A stretch of DNA of 42,917 nucleotides, taken from contig NW_019091413.1 of assembly GCF_001949145.1 (NCBI RefSeq), positions 1,190,315 to 1,233,231 of the forward strand. The letters run 5' to 3'. Position numbers and translations under genes: made by a program. Each line of letters opens with the position of its first letter. The stretch's first letter is position 1. Under the pieces are notes generated by a model that was given only the letters and a program-made list of their open reading frames with translations, had not been told where the DNA came from and made no database searches. Below, piece by piece: positions 1 to 11,008 of the stretch. This DNA is from Acanthaster planci. Taxonomy: Eukaryota > Echinodermata > Asteroidea > Valvatida > Acanthasteridae.

Positions 1-227
1 TCTTTTCACTCTTTATTAAGAGAAATTAACTCACACATTTTGTGTGGCTGAATGTTGTTTCTCAAGAACTCTGAAAAGAAGCCAACCCAGCCTCAACAGA
101 TCAATCCTTTTGCAAGTGTTTCAAGCTTGTGTCCACTGCCTTGCCCTCGTGCACTGTCTTGCACTGCCCACTGATTGTGTGTTGATTGAGAAAAGCTGTC
201 CATATTGCTTTGCATTTCCTTTTGCAG

Positions 228-244
228 TACTTTATGGGAAGAAA
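228..244 (+). CDS. Candidate upstream exon of the MARVEL gene
   Basis: A good acceptor (pyrimidine-rich, ending TTTTGCAG at 227) is followed 17 nt later by a perfect GTAAGT donor at 245. Read with two leading bases completing a codon, the exon encodes LYGKK and joins exon 1048 in phase 0, placing basic residues just before the first helix, as expected for a cytosolic N-terminus. The same frame is open upstream to an ATG at 44, so the exon may be longer than 17 nt and could contain the start. Only transcript evidence can settle this. Confidence 0.4.
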
Positions 245-3200
245 GTAAGTGTTGCAAACACTTGAACTGGGTAGTTTTTGCAAAAAGTTATTACTAGTAA
301 ATTTCACTATTTAAATACACCTTTAGTGGCTCTACTGGCTGTGTGACAGATTGAATGTAGCAAATTTTGTATGATCATTTCTTGCGATTATGAAAGAAGC
401 ACAGATTTCCATGGTAAAGGGGGAGCCAGTAAGTTGTGTAAGCAGTCTTTTTTTCATATTGTACTTATCTTCCTTTCACTCGAATATTTCACACCTGCTT
501 TCTGCATCTGATCGCAGGCTACAACTAGAATGAAACCAAGTTCTTTTTTGGGGGGGGGTTTATAGATAGAAACACTTTTTTCACGTAAATTAATTCCCCT
601 TTACGTTTAACAGTGGAAACTGATGAAAATTTTGAGCTGTCCATCTTGGACCACAAAAACTTGTTGGAAATCAAACCAAGCCCTATTCGCTCTTTACATG
701 CTGCTGCCATAGGCATGCAGAGCCTCGAACTGGCAGCTTATACAAATGCGTCAGAATTCCTCTGTCCAGTGGCACGGTATAAGAACTAACGCAGCAAGTG
801 CAAAATTACATAAGCAACATACGAATCTCTGCATTGGCTATATTTATTGTATAAAGCTGACAGATCGAGGCTCTGCACGTGGAGCACTGCTTATGGCAGC
901 AGTGTGCTAAGCGAATTTTGTCAAAATTGACTCCGTTTCCAGCTTGCAAGCAGTTTCACTCATGAAATTTGTATTTTTGTTTTTAGTTTTTAATTGTTGG
1001 CACATGTACCTGTAACGCAGTGTTATCTTTGTTCAATCTTTCTGTAGCTCCTTAATTTGATGGCCTTGATCATGATAGCTGTGTGTGTTTTCTGGAATGG
1101 CTATCCAATCTTCGTCTGTGTAACAGCGATGGTTTTTACAATATTCCTCTTCATTTTGTTCCTGATCCATCTGGACAAGCGAATCACGGTGATCAACTGG
1201 CCAGCAACTGTAAGTACAATAAGATAAGGGTTTATCGTCAGGGTACTTGTTTTGCTTTTATTCATTTGTTAGCCATTTTATCATGTTCTTATTTTGATTT
1301 TATTCGATTATTTTGTTTGATGTATTTTTGGTTTTTAGTTATTTTATCTTATTTTTATTTGTGTTCTCAACTTCCAAACTATGCTGTGTGCTATTCTGCT
1401 TATGATATGGAGTGAAAGGATTTAAAAATCATTCTGAAGTACAGTTTGCTCCGCCGTGTGCCTCATACCATTGAGGTATGCATCTTAAGTTAATTCTATG
1501 GCTGTCATGTCTTTTTACCTTGAGAGAGGGTGGTCAGTCGGGAAACTAGCCAAATATAAGGGTGGGTTTGAAACAAGAACCTTAGAATTAACTACATGCT
1601 TACCAGCACTGCTGGTGTAATAAGTCAAAGGGTAATATGAAATGCTTATATATGTGTGTGTGCGTGAGTTTGTTTCTGCATTCAATTGGGGACCCTGAAC
1701 AATAGAGGACAATAAGGTACCCGATTGACAGNNNNNNNNNNNNNNNNNNNNNNNNNNNNNNNNNNNNNNNNNNNNNNNNNNNNNNNNNNNNNNNNNGTGT
1801 GTGGGTGTGTGTGTGTGTAGGGGGGTGAAACCACTGTGTAGCCATGCCTAGGAGGGGGGGAGATTTGCAAATCAATGTTTTGAGCAATGTACCTCTTTGG
1901 AGTCCATGGGAACATCTTTGGAAGTTGGAGTAAATAAGGCGGGAAAAAATCCAGACCACTTTAAGCTGAGATTGGCCTTGTTGATGGAACCACATTCATA
2001 GTAACTTGTATGTGGTTGTAACAGTAAAATTCTGCTTAGGACGACAATGGCAGAACAGTTTGCAAAGTGAGGGTAGTTATGACACCATGAGGCATTGGCC
2101 ATTAATAGAGTAATCCATTACATCCTGCTCCATCATGGGACCTGCTAAAAGTGTGGGGGGGGGCATGCCTTCCCAGTTCAAAAATGGGGCTGCCACTGCC
2201 TTGCCAGTTTCTAAAGAGACATTTCAGCTAAGGTTATGGTCCCCTGGTGTGAATGGGGTAAGGCGGAGGACTTTCAGGGTGGGGGGAGGGCGGCAAAAGC
2301 ACTTAGCAGTAGCAAAATGCCAAGGTTTTCCCAAGGAACTTAGGGATTTCTGTGTCATTTTTTTACTTTACCCATTCTTTCTCTGTTTTTTTCTTTTAGA
2401 CCTTAATGCCATAGCCTAAACTTTAAAGATAAACATTTAAATCGCTCAGCTTCATTTCTGGCTGCAAGTGACTTCAGAAAACTCTCCCTTGATGTACGAC
2501 CTGATACCTCAAGCACTGCTGAGGTATAGAGATTCAAGTGCTCATCTTTTCTGCCTAAATTGAGTAATTTCAAACAGGGACATGTAGTCCTAGCCTATTT
2601 GCACTTTGAAAGGATGAGATATCCTGTCCTCGTCAACCTCACATTGAGGGGACGATGTCCTTTTCAGGAAAGTTTGGACCGGATTGTGGAGACCCATTTT
2701 GACTCATTTATCCCCACCAAACTACTGTTCAGCAGGTGTGTTGTCCCCATAACTGCAGAATAACTGTGTGTTATTACAGAGAATCAACTGTACAGTGTAA
2801 TTGTAGGGCAACATAATCATAAGTCTTTAATCTGAGTATTTTCATCACGATTATTTTCCCTCTGTTCTCAGGACCTGATTAACAACATCATATGGTCTAT
2901 ACAACATTTCATTTCGGCTTGTATTCTGGCTGCTCGAGCTGCAAACAGATGGTATTGGTACAACTATTACCATGGATGCGCAGCCTTCACAGCTGTGAGT
3001 ATAATTTCTACTAGCCCAAGATCTTTTTTATGTTAAGATGAAACCATTCATGGCAAACACTACTTCTTTTGTTAAATTGTTAGCTAAATGATGATCTTAG
3101 CAGTGCACAGCTATTGTGTCATTTTTCCACCAATTAGTTTGATTTGTGCTAGGTTTTTCTAAGGCACCTTCACCCAGGCCCCTTATTTAAATTTTCATAA

Positions 3201-5910
3201 AAATTCTGAACATCACTGTAACCAGAATATGTACCCTTTCAATGAATAGAAATCCATTTGCATTCTTTCTAGCAAAGTACTGCAATGTTAATTGGCAAAT
3301 GCTATCATCACAGTTGGTCAGTTGGTCAATTGCTGTGTGAATAAGCGTACATGTACTCATTGAAAGTGCACTGTTATTTTCCGAATGGCCAGCACTGGTC
3401 ATGCATGTGCGATGGCCAGTCAACATGCCAATTTGCATGCGATAGCTTTGCATTTGCCACTATGCACAGGGTGGGATGGACATGGACTGTCTTTTTATAT
3501 GACATATATTCATGGTTAGCATAAAGTGCCATTTTAGTGCTTTTTCAAGAGAGATTACGTGTACAGTCATTTTCTAGTTCTAGATTTTTCCTAGTTCCGG
3601 ATCGTCCGAAATAAAAACCTACATTTACCTCTGTTGTGTTGTTCTTCAGTTCTACATTCCAAGACAAGTTCTCCTTGGAAGGTGAAATGTGGGCTTCTTG
3701 TCGGTACAAAACTTGATCCCTGAAAAATTCTAGAAAAGAAATTCTTGCCAATGTTCCAATCCGCATTTTGACAGTTTTCAACACTTTGTCAAAAATCACG
3801 AGAGCCCAAAAATCGAGAAAACTTTACAGGGCGATAGGTCACTCATCTCATGTGATTCCAAATACTTTCTCATACTCAACAGTTTACATCTGATACCTGT
3901 TTAATCAAAATGAGTTGTAAAGTTTCCATTAGTTTTAAAATTAACCAAAAACTGAATGCATATTCTTTGTCCTAGTTTCAGATCGTTCATTATTTGCATG
4001 CATTAATACGTGTACATTGCAAAGTCAACTACACAGACGTAGGAGAAATGTATACGTAATGGGTTCGTCAACTGTACTGCATGGGGAAGAGTGTTGTTGA
4101 TTGCTTGCTGCACAGCTGAAAAAGTCAGTCAAAATTTACGCAAGTCCTACGTTTTAGTTCATTGGTATTCTTGTTTGTGAAATAGTTTTCTCTAAATTAT
4201 GAAATTCTTCATTAGAATATCAGCTTGTTATAATGGTTCTGGCTGCAAAATGGATTTCACGCGCAGTTACTTTTCATTTGTGAAGAAGTTTTTGTCATGA
4301 TCTGGAACTGGTTAAACCAGTCCAGAATTAGGAAAACTGTCCATGTCACTTTCGTAGATCCTGTAAGTCTAAATTAGAAGCTAAGAAAATTTGCTGTGAA
4401 AGTAATTCAGTAGTATTTTCAACACACAAGGCAGACTACCGACCACATTTCACCAGAATTCAAGGATATCTTGTAGCTGCAATCTGACTGAATAATTTTT
4501 GCAATCTGGAACTAGGAAAACGACTGGTTATCGTTTTTGGAAGCACTCCTGATTTTTCTTTCATTTCTTGTTGAAAAATCGTTACATTCACTCACAATTT
4601 TTTTAGTTGGAGGACTTGTTGGCAACTGTGCAACTATGTATAAACTGTCTTACTTGGTTTAAAAAAAAAATAATAGCCGGCAATTAAGCGTTACCTTCTT
4701 GCGATATTGTTTTTATAATTAAAAATACTGAGAAATTATTTTGTGGGGAATTGTATGTATTGAGAGCAATTAAGGTTTTTTATTTTTGTGATGGTGGGGG
4801 ATCATACTCTTACTTTGTTGAAAGAAATATAAAAATTGAACAGTAGTTAATAATGCCCATTTAGGTTTGTTTATCAGGTTGTTTACAATGTCTTGTGAAA
4901 ACAACAAGTGAAAGTAACTTATCAATGAAACAGGGCACTTGTTGTTTTCCTTAGACAAAAATAATTGGGGGTATTTGTGTAGTGTCCTGTACAACGGTTT
5001 TTGTGGGTGTAAATGAATCTTGTGTGCCAGCCAACAATGCCAAAAGTAGTTATGTTATACGTGCATGTGTAATAACTGGCCTTGGCTTCGGCTATGAATG
5101 GCAATGACTCAGCCTTGGCCTTGGCCTCGTAGACCTTGGCCTTAAAGGTTGTGGATGTGACTCCAACACGTGTGGATATTTCAACCTTTGATCCTAAGAC
5201 TCATTAGAGTTTGCCTAGGGGCCCCGCTTAATGCAGAAAGATGTGACAAAGCTGAGGCAAAATCCCTATTGAGTAAGTATATTCTTACAAACTATAACAA
5301 TGGATTCTGTGGCAATAGAGTATGCAGCTTAATTGGCTTTGTACTGCTTATCAGAATCTGCTGCTGTTTTTGTTGAAATCGAGAATGTGTAACAAATTTT
5401 GATCATTATGATATATTGTTGCGTTTAAGGGAGGAAGGAAGCAGGCAGGGAGGTGTTTCAAAGTCTCAAAAACTGCTAAAGATTGAACAACCTTTACCTC
5501 CAAGGTCTAGCATAAATCGCAAAAAATTGTTGGATTTGGAATAAAAGGTTCAAATCCAGCAAGCTACATGTGTGGTTTTTTAATGCAGCAACAAAAAGTA
5601 ATGCTGCGATGAGATAGAGGGCTCCCATAGGGAATTCAGATGGTTTTGTACCCCTTACAGTCCCCACACTCAGGCTCTCCAGAATTGAGGCCCAACTTGT
5701 GACTATATTGAATGAAACCATTCACAGGTGCTTGGATTTGCTCTGTTCATCCTGTACGGAGTGAGCACCTTCTTTAGCTTCCGCCAATTCCAAGCTGGAG
5801 GTGGACTGAGCCAGCTGAGAGGACGCGGAGGGCAGAGTGCCACAGCAACAACCGTCACCACCAGCACCACCCAACAGGGCCCACCACCACCATATCCAGA
5901 GGAGAAATAA
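228..5910 (+). CDS. CMTM-like MARVEL-domain membrane protein (3' part)
   Basis: Coding exons are 1048-1209, 2872-2994 and 5728-5910, all joined in phase 0; a further upstream exon ends at 244. The three secure exons give 155 residues. Four hydrophobic helices are visible: exon 1048 has one beginning LLNLMALIMIAV and a second, IFLFILFLIHL, followed by the loop ITVINWPAT; exon 2872 carries the third; the fourth spans the 2994/5728 junction and ends STFFSF. This order, and the INWP-type loop after helix 2, match the CKLF-like MARVEL (CMTM) family more than plasmolipin. Family members are tetraspan proteins of trafficking vesicles and plasma membrane. The tail is Gly/Thr/Gln-rich and ends GPPPPYPEEK, containing a PPxY motif. 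The start codon lies upstream of, or near, the left edge. The MARVEL class is firm; the exact subfamily is inferred. Confidence 0.8.
1048..1209 (+). CDS. MARVEL gene exon with helices 1 and 2
   Basis: The exon lies between an acceptor ending TTTCTGTAG and a GTAAGT donor at 1210. It is 162 nt and encodes 54 residues in phase 0: two hydrophobic segments with a short loop (NGYP), then HLDKRITVINWPAT. Confidence 0.8.
1210..2871 (+). other. Intron of MARVEL gene with gap and GT tract
   Basis: This intron holds the 65-base assembly gap. The gap is bordered on its right by a (GT)n run at 1797-1819, so the missing sequence is probably a longer GT microsatellite. No supported gene was seen in the rest. 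Confidence 0.75.
1732..1819. repeat. GT microsatellite next to assembly gap
   Basis: Positions 1732-1796 are N. They run directly into GTGTGTGGGTGTGTG-type sequence. Protein frames crossing the gap are artefacts. Confidence 0.75.
2872..2994 (+). CDS. MARVEL gene exon with helix 3
   Basis: The exon has acceptor TGTTCTCAG and donor GTGAGT, is 123 nt and encodes 41 residues in phase 0. It begins DLINNIIWSIQ and ends in an aromatic-rich loop (RWYWYNYYHG) leading into the fourth helix. Confidence 0.8.
2995..5727 (+). other. Intron of MARVEL gene
   Basis: No supported gene was seen. At 3590-4524 a short motif resembling AGTTCCGGAT recurs, first in direct and then in inverted orientation, suggesting a degraded repeat. 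At 5070-5150 there is a low-complexity run of CCTTGG units. Confidence 0.5.
5728..5910 (+). CDS. MARVEL gene last exon with helix 4 and PPPPY tail
   Basis: The exon follows an acceptor ending TTCACAG and ends at a TAA at 5908-5910. It encodes 60 residues: the rest of helix 4 (VLGFALFILYGVSTFFSF), then a hydrophilic tail with GRGG, a Thr/Ser-rich stretch and PPPPYPEEK at the extreme C-terminus. PPxY is the classical WW-domain ligand, for example of NEDD4-type ubiquitin ligases; binding here is inference. Confidence 0.82.
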   Translation: MLGFALFILYGVSTFFSFRQFQAGGGLSQLRGRGGQSATATTVTTSTTQQGPPPPYPEEK

Positions 5911-6354
5911 GCTAGCCTGTCCCCCATACCACTCCATACCCTGTCAGTTGACATGGCCACGTGGCATGCCTCAACCACCTCATGCTCACTGTATCCTGGG
6001 CTTGCATCTACAGGTTTTGCTAAACTGTCTGGACCTAGACTAGGTTCAGGTCCTTTGCCTAGGATATCCATGGCCATGCAAATGCAGAGTATTTACTCAA
6101 AGTGAGTGCATTAAAATCTGGCCACCTAACTGATATGAGCAGGAAAGTTTTCAAGATCATTACAGAAAAATTGGGCCTGATGTGCAAAATAACTTACTCC
6201 TGATAATTTTTTTAGTAAGAGGTAGCACTATGTTTTGCCTTTTTGGGGGGCGGGGGTAAGGGCATTGGGAAACCTTCCTGGATACACTGTGCTTTCGTGC
6301 TCTGATTGGTTTATGCTAAAAGTTAAGTTTACTTAGTACATAAGCTTAACCATA
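5911..6354 (+). other. 3' flank of MARVEL gene
   Basis: This is probably 3' UTR. I see no clear AATAAA before the dispersed repeat that begins near 6355, so the transcript end is unknown. Confidence 0.4.
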
Positions 6355-6925
6355 GGCTGCTGGGGAACCCGGTTTCTGATACCTTGGGCTCATATGCATA
6401 GCCGGGGTGCCCGAAATCGGACAAAAGAGCTGGGCCTTGTAACAAAAGACCGTACTCAGAACAAAAGACCTGCTGCTTGGCATTGCCATCATTTCTCGGC
6501 TTGACTTTATCAGAGATAATCCGTCACTCTTTTGGAATAGTATACTACTGTTTTCAGCATAGCGCACCTGCGGATTAGCACTGCAGATGAAAGTGCTCTG
6601 GCTCCCCATTGATGAGCAACGCAGCACCGCTACATGCTAATCCAGCCGCGTTTGAAAAGATACCACTGGCATTCACTGGGAACAAAGGAAATTACACAAT
6701 TCTGGGCTCTCTTTACAGAGTGGCAAGCCTGGCTGAAATACTCGGGCATCAATGGAGGTTGCCTGTGGACTTAAAGTAGCCACCAAACAGTCATTCATGT
6801 GGGTGTAAACGTCCATCTAATGAAATGATGAATTTTTTTGAGGAATTTCGAAAATGGAAAATCTTGAAAATCTCCCGTATGTGTGCACTGCATTTTTTAA
6901 AGGAACTGGCAGCAAGTGGTAAATG
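6355..6925 (+). repeat. Dispersed ~575 bp repeat, copy 1
   Basis: The segment matches, block by block, the reverse complement of 16570-17150. Shared landmarks in order are: a CCCGGTTTCTG start, CTGGGCCTTGTAA followed by AAAAGAC, GAACAAAAGACC, GCATGCTAATC-like, CTGGGCTCTTT-like, CTGGCTGAAATAC, ACGTCCAT followed by GAAATGATGAATTTTT, and a GTGCACTGCATTTTT end. I see no long protein frame shared between copies. The class is unknown. Confidence 0.8.
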
Positions 6926-8640
6926 CACTCTTTTTTTATTCTACTGAAAGCATGGAATGTAAATGCTGTCACTCACAAGACAAAGATGTATTTAGTTCCA
7001 GGATTGGAAAATAAATCTCAAGATGAGGAATAGGACAAAAAATACAGGGATTAAACAATTATAAGATCCGGCCTGTACATGTTGAGAGTCATTAACCCTA
7101 ACCGCCGGGGCTCTTTTGGTTAGGATACACCCTTAATCCTTCAAAATTCTCCAACTGCCCCATGACTAAATTGAATACCGAGGCCCCAGTCGTCCAAAAT
7201 GATGTTTGTTGAATATGGTCTGTTAAGGGGTGCCCACTGCTTCAATCCTTCAAAATCCTTCTGCAATTCCTCTCATGTTGAGGCAGTGTGACTGGTATCC
7301 TTGAGCAGTATGGAGGATTGTGGGCATGAATTTATGCATGGCTGAACGTAACACAAGTTCTAACCCCCAACCTTGAGACAATGCATCCTTCGCCATGCTG
7401 CCTCAATCTTCCGAAACCGCCCAAAGGATTTTGAAGGATTGAGGATGGTCAGCGTTGAGACACAAAAGTTAACTGAAGTGGTAATGTAACATTAACTTTT
7501 AGATGTAGCAATTTTAGCATGCATCCAGCAGTTTTTTCAAAGAATTTTTCTCTTTCCAGGGCATAGAAATGGAACGTTCTCATTGAAAATCCACAGTCAT
7601 ATGTAGTTGTTGGTTTCCTTAAGATAGGCTATCCCTGTTTGATTTTCTGTAAATATGTGTGTTTTGTGAACAATTATCAATGTCAGTATCAGTTGGGAGT
7701 GGTAGAAGTTTATTTAGTCATAAGGTCATTATTCTTGAGTATCCAACGTGTGTTCATAATGCATGTTTGTAGGTAGTGTTTGACAGCAGGTAGTAACAGA
7801 AAAGAATATGTTGGTTTTTTTAGGAAAGTGTGCTGTATGGGCATTCTTCACCATACATTCAAATAAGTATAAATCCTGTGATTATATTGCAGCAGTGAAC
7901 ACCACAATTGCAGTCTTTGTCCAAGGTTAGTCACCATACCTGTTCATTTCTTACCATAAATAGTTGCACTCTCTGTCAGTATACAAGAATGTGGAGTTAT
8001 TCTAGGTGTATGTTCAACAAGTCATCAGGTAAAGAAATGTAGAAAACCACTTTTATGTCATTTCATTTTCACAATTATAAACTCAGACCAAAAGGGTTTT
8101 AGGCATTGTCATCATGCGTTACGTCATGGAAATATTTTTCCATATATGTTTAGTATCATTTCAGGAAAATACTATGTCTAAATTGTGTTTGCATAACTAG
8201 GAGCAGAGTTCTTTGTACTGAGTATTCATTCCACTTTTGCAAGTTTTGCGCATGTTGTAGACAGAATTGAAATAATTACAATCATTATAGCAGTAAAAAA
8301 TTTAATCAAGCTGAAAATGGAAGTAGGAAATGAAATAGTTGAGTTGAAATAAAGTGCTTTGAGCGTAACAGCTAGAAAAGTTCAATTGTCTCTTAATGTT
8401 TTTCTAAATGCAGGTTGAAATACAAGTTTGTGACTTGGCAGATAAATTATAGGTGCACTTTGTAGTCCTAACTTAACCCAATTCAGAATATTCCTTGGTT
8501 ACTGGAAGTGCACCATACCTGTTAGCAGACACATAATTTCATGTTGCACTTTGAAGTGCCAGGTAATGGATTCCAAATCCATTACGACCACAAACTCCAA
8601 CTCGACCAGTGAGCTTCCCGGGGTCGGCTGGCCGCTCTGA
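6926..8640. other. Intergenic stretch with foldback-like repeats
   Basis: No gene was seen. At 7090-7450 there are several related segments containing TCAATCCTTCAAAATCCTT and, later, its reverse complement (GGATTTTGAAGGATTGAGG), beside ATTAACCCTAACC. These look like a decayed foldback element. Confidence 0.45.
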
Positions 8641-8650
8641 GTCAGGTGAA

Positions 8651-8740
8651 GCAGCGGGTACCGCCGAGTGGTTAAGATGTCTGCATCAGTAAACAGGAGG
8701 TCGTGGGTTCTAGTCCCACCCGAGTAAGCTTGTGACTTTT
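8651..8740 (+). repeat. tRNA-derived SINE head
   Basis: An RNA polymerase III A-box-like sequence (GCCGAGTGGTTAAG) is followed by a perfect T-arm (GTGGG-TTCTAGT-CCCAC, 8703-8719) containing a B box (GGTTCTAGTCC). The acceptor strands do not pair, so this is not a functional tRNA. It resembles a Leu/Ser-type tRNA with long variable region that has become a SINE head; downstream sequence to about 8850 may be its body. Confidence 0.6.
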
Positions 8741-8783
8741 TTCGCAAGCTGTAGGACAAGCACTGAGCACACAGTGTTTATTA

Positions 8784-8843
8784 ATTAACCCTAACCCTCC
8801 TCAATCTTCACCTGTTGGAGGACTGAGGAGTGTTAGGGTTAAT
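8784..8843. repeat. Short foldback with AACCCTAAC arms
   Basis: The 20-bp arms 8784-8803 and 8824-8843 are reverse complements with one mismatch (ATTAACCCTAACCCTCCTCA against its complement). The loop is 20 nt. It directly follows the SINE head and shares its end with the repeat near 7090. Confidence 0.6.
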
Positions 8844-8849
8844 ATATAC

Positions 8850-10922
8850 CTTGGGTAAGGGCAAAACCCGTTATATAAATGGATAGAGCTTGTTTGTTAT
8901 TCTTCCCAATTCCCATCAAGTTGATGTAGTCCCTTGTCACCACTCAACAGTCTTGCTTCACTCGGCGTGGAGTGCTTTTGAGTGTCACAGGCAGAATGTA
9001 AGTTTTAAAATGATGGTGGTCAGCCAAATGACACAAAACACAAATGACAAAGTAACACTGACCAGATTTTTGATGACCATTCAAACAATTTAAAAATCAA
9101 GGTTTAATTCCAATGACTTCAAATTAACAAAGGTTCCCAACACATTGAATACAATATTCAAATTAATTAGATTGCATAAATATATAAATTTTGAGGAAAA
9201 TAATGAACTTTAGTAAACTAAACGTATATTATATTCAAACAACTCTGTGGGAAAAATTTCACCCAGCAACACGGGAAGTAGCTCCAGCAATAACCAAGGA
9301 CTCTTGCGTAACTTTAAACCACAGCCATGTACTTCAGACAGCATTACACTATTAGTGTATTTACATTTGAAGTAGTTAAAGGGTATCCCTTCATAAATAT
9401 AACTAGATCCACCCCATACCATGGTTTAGAAGTAAATATCTAGTCAATGTATACACAATTGCTATTTTTCAAAGCTTGAATAACAAAAGGGTTTCTGTTT
9501 TGACTCCATATACATGTATGCTTATGAAATGAAATAAAAGTGAAAACAGAAGCAATTAAGGTCAACAGACAAGAAAGCCAGAACTAAACCTGAACTGAAA
9601 TGACCCAAAAGAAACAATCTATGAGCTGGAGAGACCTTCCTATATTGTTTTTATTTTGATAACAAAACTAGAATCAGACAGGAATTTTGTACAAAGTATT
9701 ATTAGTTATGAACATACATGCACAAGTTTTCTGTGTTCAACACTACATTCAAGTGCAATGCACAATTAATTTGCAGGACAGGAAATACATGCAGCTGTTG
9801 ATCTTGGACACATTCCAGCTATTCATATCACTTTTTAGTCAAGGAAACTTCCTTTTTGGTTTTCCTGTGCAAAGAGCAGAAAGGATGTGCTTTTGTAATA
9901 CTTTATGTTGAACCTGTGCCTAGCAACAAGGATTTAAAATGAACTACTATACTCTCGACATGTAGTGGCTTGAATAATGCACAATGAAAATCTGCAGTTC
10001 TCAGAAATATGCCACATGATTTCATTTACATAAGTTAGCTGAATTTCATAAGTGAGAAGAACAAAAAATGTCTGAATCGTTTCTGATAGCTCAATATGTT
10101 GAGTGCACGCTCCTTATGAAGAAAATCTTTATCATGATGGGGTATTCATACATTACTTTATCAAATGAGTTTATCTCTGGTGAACAAAGTTAAGCATCAA
10201 ATTTCCTAATTAAGCTAAGAACCTGACATGTATGCATTAGAATTCATAGCATTGGTTTTACGTTACTGTAACTGATCACCATGCTATATACATGCGGTTT
10301 TTTATCAAAGATCTTCTTTTTCTTCCCGGTCAATGTTTTTGTTCCATAGGGATGCACATGAGTAGTCCTTTTGTGTACATCCTCCATTACTAAAGCATTG
10401 ATCAGGAAGATGGCTGCCATGCATAAACTCTATAAACATCATCAGGCAATCCACTTTTATAGAGGCAGCTGATGACGGATTAACATGTCAATTATTCCTT
10501 GAGCCTTCTATGGCAAATTTGAGTTCAAGCCTGCTTTGTTTTACGCACACAAATATAGCATACGAGAGGTTGGTGGAGATCAAACATATGTTGAACTTGA
10601 ACTCGGCTGCTGCAGCGCACCTGTGTTGCAGAACTTGGCTGCTGCGGCCCACCTGTGTTGCAGAACATATCCCTTGCAGTTCAAGGTGGAATTTTGGAGT
10701 CTTGTAAATTATGAGCTTGTGGTGACTTTCAAATTGATCACATGATTTTCAAGAGTTGGTTTCAATGTCTTGCCTAAAAATCTTAGCATTTTTCAAGAGT
10801 CTTTTTTTTAATAAATAATACATTTGGAAAGAGGTTACAGAAGCAGAAAAGGTTACTTTTCATTACAGGTTTTTCCCTTACACCGACGTAAAAAATATTA
10901 GTTTTGGCAGTGAGTGGTGAGC
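8850..10922. other. Intergenic region and 3' flank of the JmjC gene
   Basis: This stretch is AT-rich and has no supported exon. The part nearest 10922 is presumably the 3' UTR of the minus-strand JmjC gene. At 10602-10685 two near-identical units of CTGTGTTGCAGAACTTGGCTG type occur in tandem. Confidence 0.4.
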
Positions 10923-11008
10923 TCAGTCATACTCGGAGCCGATTGTTATGCTCATCTCATCTCCAATGATCAGCGTCTGGTGAAACCACTTGTTGGTGTC
11001 TAGCACGA
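10923..11008 (-). CDS. JmjC gene exon 4 (last)
   Basis: The exon follows an acceptor ending TTGTCCACAG and supplies two bases that complete Ile320. It encodes VLDTNKWFHQTLIIGDEM and then SITIGSEYD, with stop TGA at 10925-10923. H329 is the distal iron ligand. Confidence 0.88.

Noticed and set aside
1600-1995. Minus-strand open frame across the small gap
   Set aside because: It includes N bases and a GT microsatellite (His-Thr repeat peptide).
5703-6077. 124-codon minus-strand frame with Gly/Trp-rich peptide
   Set aside because: It is the shadow of the MARVEL last exon on the opposite strand.
8703-8719. A functional tRNA gene
   Set aside because: The T-arm is perfect, but the acceptor strands do not pair and the anticodon arm has no proper 7-nt loop.
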